From: JAWLHU01 sp041690255
GTDB lineage: Bacteria > Bacillota > Sulfobacillia > Symbiobacteriales > Symbiobacteriaceae
Assembly: GCA_041690255.1 (NCBI GenBank)
Contig: JAWLHU010000010.1
Span: 124,001 to 188,000 of the forward strand
DNA: 64,000 nt
Direction: 5' to 3'
The notes beneath the pieces are model-generated. The model did not search any database and was not told the origin of the DNA. It worked only from the letters and a program-made list of their open reading frames with translations. The translations under genes were made by a program, and so were the position numbers. Of the stretch, positions 35,903 through 43,957 are shown one piece after another (the stretch's first letter is position 1; each line of letters begins with the position of its first letter).

Positions 35903-35931
35903 ATTATACCTGATACCCTCCGGAATGGAAA
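35903..35931 (-). promoter_or_regulatory. promoter of the M20 peptidase gene
   Basis: Minus-strand -35 TTTCCA (35926-35931), 17-base spacer, consensus -10 TATAAT (35903-35908), 30 bases before the start codon. Confidence 0.7.
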
Positions 35932-35985
35932 GGGACCCATCCCATCCCTGTCGAAAGAGCCTGACGAAACAAGGAGGGGCGTGCG

Positions 35986-36873
35986 ATGTCATTCGAGCGC
36001 TTCGCGCTCTCTGTTCGCCAACTGATGGGCCGGCAGCCCGTCGACTGGTTCGGAGAGTTCGCCCGGATCAACGGTGAAGCGGTTCACTATGTAGATCTCG
36101 GGTGCGGCGCACCGGTCCTGCTAATTCACGGCTTCTTCGCCTGGTCCTTCACCTGGCGGGAGAACCTGCCGGTCCTTGCGAGAGAGTTCCGCTGCCTTGC
36201 CCCCGATCTGAGGGGATGGGGGCTGTCACAGCGGCACCCGAAGGGACAGATCTCGCTAGGCGCCCAGGCTGACCTGTTAGCGGGACTCATGGACCACCTT
36301 GGCCTGAAGCGGGCGGTGCTGGTCGGGCACTCCATGGGCGGGGAGGTTGCACTCCGCTTCGCCCTGCACCACCCGGACCGGCTGCAAGGGCTGGTGCTCG
36401 TTGCCCCGTCAGCCCTGGTCCGGCGCCGGCGAATGGCCGCGGAACGCTATCTCCTGCGATTGCCGATCATCGCCCCGCTCTTCGTCCGGGGTGCGGTGCT
36501 GAACCGGCGCTTTGCAGTGCGATCGCTTCGGGGCGGGTATTTCCACCAGGAACGGGTCACGGACGATGCCATCTCCGGCTATCACCTGCCAGCCAGGCTC
36601 TCCGGCTCGGCGCGGACCTTCCTGGCTGTCCTGCGCGACGCTGATTTCGGCGCAGCGGCTGCGCGGATTCACCAGGTGCAGCATCGCACCTTGATCATCT
36701 GGGGAGAGAACGATCCCTGGGTGCCGCTGGCCCACGGAGAACGCCTGACGGCGGAGTTGCCCAACAGCCGTCTGGTGGTCTTCCCCGAGTGTGGGCATCT
36801 CCCGCACGAGGAGTACCCCGAGCGGTTTCATGAAGAGGTGCTGCCCTTCTTGCGGTCGCTTTGGGAACGATGA
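35986..36873 (+). CDS. alpha/beta hydrolase
   Basis: A 295-residue alpha/beta-hydrolase fold protein. Oxyanion HG near residue 48, nucleophile elbow GHSMGG with Ser116, acid Asp in ENDPWVP (~235) and His in CGHLPHEE (~267) complete the triad; a cap region lies at ~140-215. It may be an esterase, lactonase or epoxide hydrolase. ATG follows AGGAGGGG; the gene is on the plus strand, opposed to its neighbours. Confidence 0.87.
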   Translation: MSFERFALSVRQLMGRQPVDWFGEFARINGEAVHYVDLGCGAPVLLIHGFFAWSFTWRENLPVLAREFRCLAPDLRGWGLSQRHPKGQISLGAQADLLAGLMDHLGLKRAVLVGHSMGGEVALRFALHHPDRLQGLVLVAPSALVRRRRMAAERYLLRLPIIAPLFVRGAVLNRRFAVRSLRGGYFHQERVTDDAISGYHLPARLSGSARTFLAVLRDADFGAAAARIHQVQHRTLIIWGENDPWVPLAHGERLTAELPNSRLVVFPECGHLPHEEYPERFHEEVLPFLRSLWER

Positions 36874-36894
36874 GATACATGGTGATGGGCTCAC

Positions 36895-37155
36895 CTACTC
36901 CACCCGTTTGCGGATCAGAACCTCCCAGGTTCCCTCGCCCGTGGACCGGACGGTCAGAACCTCGTCCCCGTACATTTCGGCGCTGCGCGGGACGTTCCGA
37001 TGGGCCGGTTCATAATCCAGTAGAACCAGGAGAACCTGACCGATTTGCATGTCCTCCAGCGCAATCTTGGTCTTCGCAAACGTAAGCGGGCAGACATCAC
37101 CGTGCAGGTCGATGACCTGGTCGGGTGCAGGCAGAGAGCTTTCCAGTTCTGTCAT
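36895..37155 (-). CDS. TusA/SirA-family sulfur carrier protein
   Basis: An 86-residue protein with the family motif DLHGDVCPLTFAKTK; the Cys in CPxxxxK carries persulfide sulfur in known members. A ~15-residue N-terminal extension precedes the core. TusA proteins feed tRNA thiolation or molybdenum cofactor/sulfur metabolism. First gene after the convergent hydrolase; two small hypothetical genes lie upstream. Confidence 0.85.
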   Translation of the reverse strand: MTELESSLPAPDQVIDLHGDVCPLTFAKTKIALEDMQIGQVLLVLLDYEPAHRNVPRSAEMYGDEVLTVRSTGEGTWEVLIRKRVE

Positions 37156-37173
37156 GAAGGCGTCCTCCTCGGA

Positions 37174-37494
37174 TCAGTTCGACTGGAGCGGTGACAGGAC
37201 CTCGAGCACAAGCGAGACGGCCTCATCCAGATCGTCCGTCCGCCAGATCTGCTCGGAGTGACCGGCTGGGTATGGTTGGCGCGTCTTGGGGTGCGGAAGG
37301 GCGTCAAACTCTGTCCCGACATACTCACCGGTCGCCTCGTCGCGACTGACCACCAGGAACCCACCGCGGGCCAGGTAGGGTTGGTCCAGTTTGAAACGGG
37401 CGGGCAGGGCTACGTAGCCGACCACCTGACCATCGTCATCTCGGATCTCCTCCCCGGTGGCGAGTACCATGCGCCTGACCTCATCCTCGTTCAT
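37174..37494 (-). CDS. hypothetical protein
   Basis: A 106-residue soluble protein not recognised. Mixed alpha/beta composition with a beta-rich middle (EEIRDDDGQVVGYVALPA, FLVVSRDEATGEYVG) and a C-terminal helix. ATG is preceded by GGGGAGGAGG. It lies 18 bases upstream of the tusA-like gene and is probably cotranscribed. Confidence 0.6.
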   Translation of the reverse strand: MNEDEVRRMVLATGEEIRDDDGQVVGYVALPARFKLDQPYLARGGFLVVSRDEATGEYVGTEFDALPHPKTRQPYPAGHSEQIWRTDDLDEAVSLVLEVLSPLQSN

Positions 37495-37570
37495 GCGGGT
37501 ATTCCTCCTCCCCGGGCGCCGATTCGGGGAACGAACGGGGGAGGCACCGCCTCCCCCATCCTCCGCACCG

Positions 37571-37822
37571 TTACTCTTCGACCTTCACCGTGTCGCCACC
37601 TTCTCGTGCGATCTCGCTCTGGTCGACAGAACCTTCATCGGACTTCGCCCGGAAGGCATGCGCCTTGTCGATGGTGGTCATGCTGTTGGGCAGCGACTGC
37701 ATGGGATTCTCGATCCGCCGCTGATTGAGCGCCTCCAACTTGGCGGCGTCGTCTCGCCAACTGGTGCCGCGCGTGTCGGCCATGGGGCCTTCGTGAACTG
37801 TGTAGCCGTTCTCCTTGGCCAA
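37571..37822 (-). CDS. small hydrophilic hypothetical protein
   Basis: An 83-residue charged protein, unrecognised, with no hydrophobic segment; it may be largely disordered (ADTRGTSWRDDAAKLEALNQ). TTG start, but GGGAGGG lies 6 bases before it. Its small size and composition resemble small acid-soluble or spore-associated proteins only superficially. Confidence 0.5.
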   Translation of the reverse strand: MAKENGYTVHEGPMADTRGTSWRDDAAKLEALNQRRIENPMQSLPNSMTTIDKAHAFRAKSDEGSVDQSEIAREGGDTVKVEE

Positions 37823-37913
37823 GCTGATCCCTCCCCTGCGATTGGCGACCGGGCAGCAGACCGGTCATGTTTAGCATGCGCGGGGAAGCGATCCCGACTC
37901 CTTTTGGTGTGGA

Positions 37914-39425
37914 TCAGAAGCGCTCGGTCAGTCCCCGGTACTGGAGTGCCTCGGCAAGGTGAGGCAGCTCGATATCGCCGCTCCCTGCAAGGTCAGCGAT
38001 CGTCCGGGCCATCTTCAGTACCCTGTCATGTCCGCGCAGCGAGAGGCCCAGCCGGTCCATCGCGGCGCGCATCAACTGCTCACCGCCCTCGGGCAACCGA
38101 CAGAAGCGTCGCACCTGAGCGGGACCCATCTCAGCGTTACAGACGGCGCCTGTGCCAGCCAGCCGCCTCGCTTGGGCCCGCCGGGCCCGATCTACCCGGG
38201 CGCGGACCGCAGCCGATCCCTCAGCCTGCTTGGTGGTGCGGTACTCCTCGTAGGTGACCGGGTCCAGAAAGAGTTGCAGATCAAAGCGATCGACCAGAGG
38301 GCCGGAGAGCCGGGAGCGGTAATGAGCAACCGCGGCTGTTGGGCAGGTGCAGGCCCGACCCTCGTGCCCCAGGTACCCACAGGGGCAGGGATTGGCGGCC
38401 GCGACCAGCATTGGCCGGCAGGGGAAGCTCAGATTCCCATGGACACGCGCCAGCCTTACAGCACCGTCCTCGAGCGGCTGACGAAGTCCCTCCAGGACAT
38501 CGCGTCGGAACTCCGGGAGTTCGTCGAGAAAGAGAACCCCTCGGTGCGCAAGGGTCGCCTCGCCGGGGCGAAGCGGATTGCCGCCGCCGAGCAGTGCCGA
38601 CCGGGAGGCAGAATGGTGCGGCGCCCGGAAGGGTCTGTGTCGCATGAGCCGACCGCCGGACAGGGTCCCCGCCACGCTATGGATCCGGCTGACCTCCAGG
38701 GACTCGGCCTGCTCCAGCGGGGGGAGGATTGCGGGCAGGCACCTGGCCAGAAGGCTCTTTCCGGCACCGGGCGGACCGATCATCAGCAAGTTGTGGCCTC
38801 CGGCTGCCGCCACCTCCAGCGCCCGACGGGCCACGGCCTGCCCCCGCACCACGGCCAGGTCGACGGTACCTGTGGCATCGGCCGCCTCCTCCGGGGCCGA
38901 CTCCGGTGGGCTTAACGGGTATCGACCGGTCAGATGGTCAATGATCTCCGCCAGGTGGCCGGCCGCCAGGACAGACCGCCCGACCGAGGCAGCCTCCCGA
39001 GCGCTCTCTGGGGGCAGGAGTAGGGTGGGCTCACCCTGGAGTTCTCGGGTCGCCAGCGCCATGGCCAGGGCGCCCCGCACGGAGCGGAGGGTGCCATCCA
39101 GCGCCAGTTCGCCTGCCACCACCAGTCCCCGGAGCAGGGCCGGATCGAAGCAACCCGCCGCGGCCAGAACGCCGAGGGCCATAGCCAGGTCGAACCCGGC
39201 CCCAACCTTCCGGGTGTGGGCCGGCGCAAGATTGACGGTGATACGCTGCATCGGAAAATCCCAACCGCCGTTCCGGATGGCGGCCCGCACCCGCTCCCGT
39301 GCCTCCCGAACCGCCGCGTCGGGCAGACCGACGACCTCAAAACCTGGCAGTCCCGGGCTTACGTCTACCTCCACGGCCACGGGAACGGCGTCAATCCCCT
39401 GAATGGCATAGCTCAGTACCCGCAC
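37914..39425 (-). CDS. comM: YifB/ComM family Mg chelatase-like AAA ATPase
   Basis: A 503-residue helicase-like AAA+ ATPase; ComM promotes branch migration during transformation. Lon-protease-like N-terminal domain (VDVSPGLPGFEVVGLPDAAVREAR), Walker A GPPGAGKS near 220, the HRPFRAPHHSAS motif, Walker B GVLFLDELPEF, and the Cys-rich NPCPCGYLGH...CTC segment. GTG 39425 fits the family N-terminus; its ribosome site is weak, so the start is moderate. Normally adjacent to yraN, from which it is separated by 7.6 kb here. Confidence 0.93.
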   Translation of the reverse strand: MRVLSYAIQGIDAVPVAVEVDVSPGLPGFEVVGLPDAAVREARERVRAAIRNGGWDFPMQRITVNLAPAHTRKVGAGFDLAMALGVLAAAGCFDPALLRGLVVAGELALDGTLRSVRGALAMALATRELQGEPTLLLPPESAREAASVGRSVLAAGHLAEIIDHLTGRYPLSPPESAPEEAADATGTVDLAVVRGQAVARRALEVAAAGGHNLLMIGPPGAGKSLLARCLPAILPPLEQAESLEVSRIHSVAGTLSGGRLMRHRPFRAPHHSASRSALLGGGNPLRPGEATLAHRGVLFLDELPEFRRDVLEGLRQPLEDGAVRLARVHGNLSFPCRPMLVAAANPCPCGYLGHEGRACTCPTAAVAHYRSRLSGPLVDRFDLQLFLDPVTYEEYRTTKQAEGSAAVRARVDRARRAQARRLAGTGAVCNAEMGPAQVRRFCRLPEGGEQLMRAAMDRLGLSLRGHDRVLKMARTIADLAGSGDIELPHLAEALQYRGLTERF

Positions 39426-39619
39426 AAACGTACAGATCAGCCCCCCGGTTTCGCCCTGAGCGATACCATTTTCTGGATCTATCTTGCCACACCGAACACC
39501 TGTTGTCAATGGCTTCCAGTAGAATCTGAACCGGAGACCGCACCCTACCTGTTATGTAAACATACTCTGGCAAAGGGCCACCATGTAATCCGACTCTGAG
39601 TGGCTCAGGAGGGTGCCCA

Positions 39620-40132
39620 ATGCCATTTGAACTGCAACAGGTGGTCGGGGTCGGCAGCGTCCAGGAGCTGATCTGTCAGACGATTGACCTTGGCACTCAC
39701 GCAGAGGAGATCAAGGAGATCCGCAAGACGGTCATCATCGACAGCTGTAAGGTCGTCTTCGACAAGATCATTATCGACGGCCGCCTTCGCAAGGATATCA
39801 TGTTCAAGGAGGCGCACGCCGGCTTCCCACTTCCCGGTACCGTCAAGGGATGCGGTGGCGTGACAACCACCATTTGCGGCAACATTAAAGATGTCGATGT
39901 TGATATTGCGTTCACTGCCCTGATCCCGGTGCCCGGAGCCCAGCCCGGCGACACCTGCGTGATCATCCAGGCCTTCGTCGAGGGCGAGAATGAAGAGCCA
40001 GCCAATATCCATCCGTCTGGCTCATTCACGGCCCTCATCGACAAGTCGATCATCTTCATCTGCGCCAAGGTGAATGTAAGCAAAAATGATAGGAAGCCTC
40101 CAAATTGTTGGATGTCTAAAGGAAACCAGTAG
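39620..40132 (+). CDS. SPOCS-domain (DUF3794) protein
   Basis: A 170-residue single-domain protein, ATG after CAGGAGGG. The core (residues ~25-135) shows the SPOCS/DUF3794 pattern: a strand with KVVFDKIIIDGRLRKDIMFK, a middle loop, a second strand pair with DIAFTALIPVPGAQPGDTC and a closing KSIIFICAKVNV. SPOCS proteins are tied to spore coat and cortex assembly (SipL, SafA-binding proteins), usually with a LysM domain that is absent here. A spore-related role is inference. First gene of the plus-strand island between comM and yraN. Confidence 0.72.
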   Translation: MPFELQQVVGVGSVQELICQTIDLGTHAEEIKEIRKTVIIDSCKVVFDKIIIDGRLRKDIMFKEAHAGFPLPGTVKGCGGVTTTICGNIKDVDVDIAFTALIPVPGAQPGDTCVIIQAFVEGENEEPANIHPSGSFTALIDKSIIFICAKVNVSKNDRKPPNCWMSKGNQ

Positions 40133-40170
40133 GACTTTGCTGAATTCCCCCTCTTTAGAGGTGTCAGCCC

Positions 40171-41136
40171 TTGGACAAAGAGTGGATCGGATGGATTAGT
40201 GCCGGTGTTCTGCTCATCACCTACACCCCACGGTTTGCGAATTGGATCAAGCATACGCTGGCTCGAAGGGCCGTTGCGCGTGGCACGCGTTACCTTTATT
40301 TCGGACCACTCGAGAAGGCTCTTCCCGAATGGGACAGGGCCATTAGGCTCCAGCCACACGATGTAGAGGTTCTATCAGGTCGAGCCGCCGTCCATCTACG
40401 CCTGGGACACCTGAGAGCTGCCCTGGACGACTTCTCCAGGGCCATCGACGTCAATCCCAAGAACGCCGCGTCCTACTACAGCCGGGGGCTTGTATACGAG
40501 GCCATGGGTGACCGAATAGCCGCAGTTCAAGACTTCGATCAGGCCCTGGCTCAGACTCCCGATCTGATCGAAGCGTTGTCAAGCCGTGCTTCGGTGTACC
40601 GCCACCTGGGAGAGCTCGATAAAGCCATTTCGGACTACAGCAGGCTGGTGTCCTTATCGCCTACACATTCGATGCCTCTGACACACCGAGGTTACCTCTT
40701 CATCTTGCAGGGTGATTATGACAGAGCCATTGATGACCTATCAGCTGCTATCAGATTGGGCAATCGAATTGCTGAAACCTATCTCAACCGTGGAGTAGCA
40801 CATTACCGGTTAGGTCATCTGGAACACGCAGCGGCGGACTACCAGCAGGCATTGTCCATAGCACCCAACCTTGCCGCAGCTCACGCTAGCTTGGCCGGCA
40901 TCGCCAGTGACCGGGGCGACCCTCCAAGAGCGATTGAGCATCTGAACAAGGCAATCCAGGCTCGCCCGACCTACGCTACGGCCTACTTGAGCCGGGGTAC
41001 CGCACATCGGAGCCTAGGCAACCGAGAGGAAGCCGCATCCGACTTTCAGCGGGCAGCCAAGTATGCGGAAGACCAGCTTACCTTCACCCTGGCGAAGCAA
41101 GCCCTCGGAGACCTCGACCACTCTCTCGGAACTTAG
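40171..41136 (+). CDS. TPR-repeat protein with N-terminal membrane anchor
   Basis: A 321-residue protein with an N-terminal hydrophobic helix (about residues 6-20) and seven to eight tetratricopeptide repeats from ~45 to the end (e.g. LSGRAAVHLRLGHLRAALDDF, YYSRGLVYEAMGDRIAAVQD, YLNRGVAHYRLGHLEHAAAD, shown in part). It probably scaffolds protein-protein contacts at the membrane; no partner is evident. TTG 40171 is preceded by AGAGGTG. A terminator follows. Confidence 0.8.
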   Translation: MDKEWIGWISAGVLLITYTPRFANWIKHTLARRAVARGTRYLYFGPLEKALPEWDRAIRLQPHDVEVLSGRAAVHLRLGHLRAALDDFSRAIDVNPKNAASYYSRGLVYEAMGDRIAAVQDFDQALAQTPDLIEALSSRASVYRHLGELDKAISDYSRLVSLSPTHSMPLTHRGYLFILQGDYDRAIDDLSAAIRLGNRIAETYLNRGVAHYRLGHLEHAAADYQQALSIAPNLAAAHASLAGIASDRGDPPRAIEHLNKAIQARPTYATAYLSRGTAHRSLGNREEAASDFQRAAKYAEDQLTFTLAKQALGDLDHSLGT

Positions 41137-41141
41137 CCCGA

Positions 41142-41180
41142 AGCAGGCTACCACGTTGATGGTGGCCTGCTGCTATTTTT
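41142..41180 (+). terminator. terminator of the TPR-protein gene
   Basis: Arms AGCAGGC-ACCAC / GGTGG-CCTGCT with a short loop, then GCTATTTTT on the plus strand. Confidence 0.8.
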
Positions 41181-41280
41181 GCGGTCCATCCCTGGTGTGG
41201 ATCCAGTGGGCGTGGGTTAGCCATAGGCGAGAAGCCGCTGGTCTCATTTCGCAGCCCCGGCGTTCGTGCTACCCTAATCC

Positions 41281-41327
41281 CGAGCGAGAGCGAAGGGCGC
41301 AACTATACATCGGCTCCGCCGATGTAT
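41281..41327 (-). other. putative MobQ-type origin of transfer (oriT)
   Basis: On the minus strand a 10-bp inverted repeat ATACATCGGC-N3-GCCGATGTAT (41305-41327) is followed directly by AGTTGCGCCCT. The RSF1010-type MobQ nick region has the same layout, an inverted repeat then AAGTGCGCCCT with cleavage before CCCT; 9 of 11 bases agree. The predicted nick is opposite 41297/41298. A MobQ-type relaxase starts 130 bases downstream. The interval 41181-41456 holds no gene. Confidence 0.7.
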
Positions 41328-41456
41328 TGCGGCATGGGGCTTCGCCCCCTGCACCCCAAGGCCTGGGCGCCCCAACCCGCATCTACCGATGTGGGCCAGG
41401 GTCCCCGCCCAGTCCAAGATGGGGCATCCCCGCATCCGCCGCGGGAGGTGGCCGCG

Positions 41457-42839
41457 ATGGCGATCTACTACATGAACGTCAAGATCATAGGCCGCAGCTC
41501 CGGGCGTTCCGCCACCGGTGCTGCGGCCTATCGTGCTGGCGAGCGCATCCACGATGAGCGAACAGGCCAGACATACGACTACACCCGTCGGCGGGGGGAG
41601 ATAGAGACCGAGATCCTCTCCCCCGCGGGCGCTCCTGCCTGGGCGCAGGACCGCTCTCTCCTCTGGAACGAGGTCGAGAAGGCCGAGCGCAGAGCCGATG
41701 CCCAGGTGGCTCGGGAGATCGTAGTCGCCTTCCCAGTGGAGTTGACTCCTGCCCAGCAACGAGAGCTGCTCCGGTTCTACGCACAAGCCGAGTTCGTCTC
41801 CAAGGGCATGGTGGCTGATGTGGCCATTCACCGCAACCCAGGAAACCCACACGCCCACATCATGCTCACAATGCGGGAGATGGAGCCAGACGGGCTCTCC
41901 TCCAAAAAGAATCGAGAGTGGAACAAGCCCGAGCAGTTAGAGCGGTGGCGGGAGCAGTGGGCGGAGCAGACCAACAGGGCACTTGAGCGGGCGGGCCACC
42001 CTGAACGCATCGACCACCGAAGCCTGGCTGAACAGGGCCTTGACCGGCTCCCTCAGGTCCACCTTGGGCCGCACGCTGCCTCCTTGGAGAAGCGCGGCAT
42101 TCCGACCGAGAATGGCGATCACAACCGGCTTGTTGCTGAGCACAATGGAGTCGTGATCGACCTGGAGCAAGCGCGGGCCGAGAAGAAGGCACTGGAGCAG
42201 GAGCGGACCACACAGACAGGAGTCGCCAGCCTGGTGCAAACCGGATGGCATCCTGACCATGCAAAGGCCATGGTCGAGGTGGAGCGCCAGCATGGGGGCC
42301 GGAGGCTCGACCCCGAAGACCTTCGCAGGAAATATGACACCCTGCGCTCTGACTTCCAGCGCCTGCACGGCAACATCGAGCGAATCGAGCACGAAGACCG
42401 GCGGCTCACCCAGGCGGCAAGGGCACTGGAAGCCCATCAGAAGGCCCAGGAAGAGCTTGGTCGCCTCCAAGGCCCACTGGGTTCCCTCCGGCGGTTCTTC
42501 AGCCGAGCAGCCCGAGAGGAGCACGACCAGCTGATCGACCGGGTAAAGTGGACGGGGCGGAGGCTACGAGAGACCGATGTCATAGACGATCAAGACCTCA
42601 AGGCCCAGAGAGCCAAGTGGCAGCAGGAGACGGAAACCCTCCCTACTCTCAGGCAGCAGGCGGAGGAACTCAAGGTACGGGCCGACCTGTACTACTCCGC
42701 CTTCCAGGGGCAAGAGTACGAGCAGCAGCGCCACCGACTCAAGTTGGAACACGCACGGACACCCGACCGAGAGATCGACTCCCGATGTATGGGGCGCCAA
42801 CGCCGCCGCGATGACCGGGACATGGACCGCGGACGTTAA
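41457..42839 (+). CDS. MobA/MobL (MobQ) family relaxase
   Basis: Nicks oriT and pilots the strand during conjugative mobilisation. 460 residues. The N-terminus IYYMNVKIIGRSSGRSATGA with AYRAGE is the family start; the metal-binding triad is His125, His132 and His134 in HRNPGNPHAHIMLTMRE. From ~270 the protein is a long charged coiled coil, with no helicase or primase domain. ATG 41457 follows GGGAGGTG; the frame is open to 41322 but that extension runs through the oriT hairpin region. Confidence 0.93.
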   Translation: MAIYYMNVKIIGRSSGRSATGAAAYRAGERIHDERTGQTYDYTRRRGEIETEILSPAGAPAWAQDRSLLWNEVEKAERRADAQVAREIVVAFPVELTPAQQRELLRFYAQAEFVSKGMVADVAIHRNPGNPHAHIMLTMREMEPDGLSSKKNREWNKPEQLERWREQWAEQTNRALERAGHPERIDHRSLAEQGLDRLPQVHLGPHAASLEKRGIPTENGDHNRLVAEHNGVVIDLEQARAEKKALEQERTTQTGVASLVQTGWHPDHAKAMVEVERQHGGRRLDPEDLRRKYDTLRSDFQRLHGNIERIEHEDRRLTQAARALEAHQKAQEELGRLQGPLGSLRRFFSRAAREEHDQLIDRVKWTGRRLRETDVIDDQDLKAQRAKWQQETETLPTLRQQAEELKVRADLYYSAFQGQEYEQQRHRLKLEHARTPDREIDSRCMGRQRRRDDRDMDRGR

Positions 42840-43212
42840 TCTCTCTACCCGCCGACCGTCTTGATGGCGAGAAAGCGCCCACGAGCCCTGGCAGTCAAGG
42901 AGAGCCAGATGGAGGATACGCCACCCTTGACGGCCAGGGTGAGGGGCGTGCAATCGTCTCGGCCGGGTGGTGGGTGCCACGTCTCCGTCGGGCCCTCAAG
43001 GGGCAAGCCCTTGACCGCCCTCCGGCGCCGTGGCCATCCTCAACGGAGGCGGTCCCCCCAGGTCTGGTGGGACCCGCCCTCTCTCCGACTGTTTCCGGGA
43101 GATCGAAAACTGAAATCCCGTCACTTATCCACCCGATTTTTCTCGCATTGTTACTATTTCAATGTTCATATTACCCTGTGTTATGTTTAGCGTAACAAGG
43201 AGGAGGTACAAC
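42840..43212. other. gene-free interval within the mobilizable element
   Basis: About 370 bases without a credible gene. A plus-strand frame 42861-43190 exists but has no ribosome site and erratic composition. There are inverted repeats TCAAGGG/CCCTTGA at 42996-43014 and a GGCGG-TCCC / GGGACC-CGCC stem near 43040-43075. The last 100 bases become AT-rich and look like a promoter; GTTATG/CGTAAC near 43180-43196 may be an operator for the next gene. Confidence 0.4.
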
Positions 43213-43647
43213 GTGGACGACACAAATGATCGGTTCAAGAAAGATCTCGAGACCGTGGAACGGTTCCGGCGCCAAGGTGACTATCTCAACGCCAACGGGC
43301 GGCTCCTAGAGGCTGTGTGTAGGCACATTCAGGGCCGTTACCCCTTCGAGGTCAATCGGACCTCGTTCGGTACCTCGATCCGTTATAATGACCAGACTCT
43401 AGGTGTGGTCGCAGTAGTGGTCCACGGGCTGATCAAGGGCAGAACGAAGCTGGAGGATATCCAGCGATCGGAGATCGGCAAGGTGCTGTCAGAGCTAAAC
43501 ACGAGTCCAGCCAAGCTGAGGATGTTGGTCGTTCGTGACCTGGGCATAAAGCATGCCGTGATTCGAGATCTTGAGGATCAACTCCGGGGCGTCGAAGTCT
43601 GGACCACGGATGACCTTTCCCGCTTTGACCTGCCTATCCGTGGCTAG
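43213..43647 (+). CDS. hypothetical protein of the mobilizable element
   Basis: A 144-residue soluble protein, family unknown. It starts VDDTNDRFKKDLETVERF at GTG 43213, 5 bases after GGAGGT. The N-terminal ~45 residues are helical, the centre (VNRTSFGTSIRYNDQTLGVV) looks beta-rich and the C-terminus (LRMLVVRDLGIKHAVIRDLE) alpha/beta, somewhat like a nuclease or restriction-type fold, but no catalytic motif can be named. Flanked by relaxase and recombinase, it may be an accessory mobilisation or defence gene. Confidence 0.65.
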   Translation: MDDTNDRFKKDLETVERFRRQGDYLNANGRLLEAVCRHIQGRYPFEVNRTSFGTSIRYNDQTLGVVAVVVHGLIKGRTKLEDIQRSEIGKVLSELNTSPAKLRMLVVRDLGIKHAVIRDLEDQLRGVEVWTTDDLSRFDLPIRG

Positions 43648-43674
43648 CGCACGACATATCCATACCCACAGCTA

Positions 43675-43707
43675 AAATGCCGCCCTTCCATAGGAAGAGC
43701 GGCATTT
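43675..43707 (+). terminator. hairpin after the element's hypothetical gene
   Basis: Arms AAATGCCGC/GCGGCATTT plus inner CTTCC/GGAAG; strong stem, weak T-tract. Confidence 0.65.
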
Positions 43708-43780
43708 GCCGTTGTAGAACAAGACGAAGGGCGCGCCGGCGGCGGGCGCCGCATACACCTGTAGCAAAGGAGGGAAGCAG

Positions 43781-43957
43781 ATGGCCCACCGCCCCGGCTG
43801 GTACTCCAAGCCCCCGGACCAGTGGCCCAGCTCCGCCCGCGAGTTCTACCGCCTGTGCTGGACGATCAGTCGGCGAGTCCAGCTGAAGAAGGCCCATCTG
43901 CAGGCCGGTGAGCCGTCCTTACCTCCAGACGCTGACCAGGGTACAGGTAGATCGTAA
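43781..43957 (+). CDS. small ORF overlapping the 3' end of the recombinase gene
   Basis: 58 codons from ATG, preceded by AAAGGAGGGAAGCAG, an excellent ribosome site. The product is Trp-rich at the N-terminus (RPGWYSKPPDQWP) and basic in the middle (SRRVQLKKAHL). Its last 92 bases overlap the end of the recombinase gene in antisense. Unknown; size and location would suit an excision-directionality factor, but this is speculation. Confidence 0.35.
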   Translation: MAHRPGWYSKPPDQWPSSAREFYRLCWTISRRVQLKKAHLQAGEPSLPPDADQGTGRS

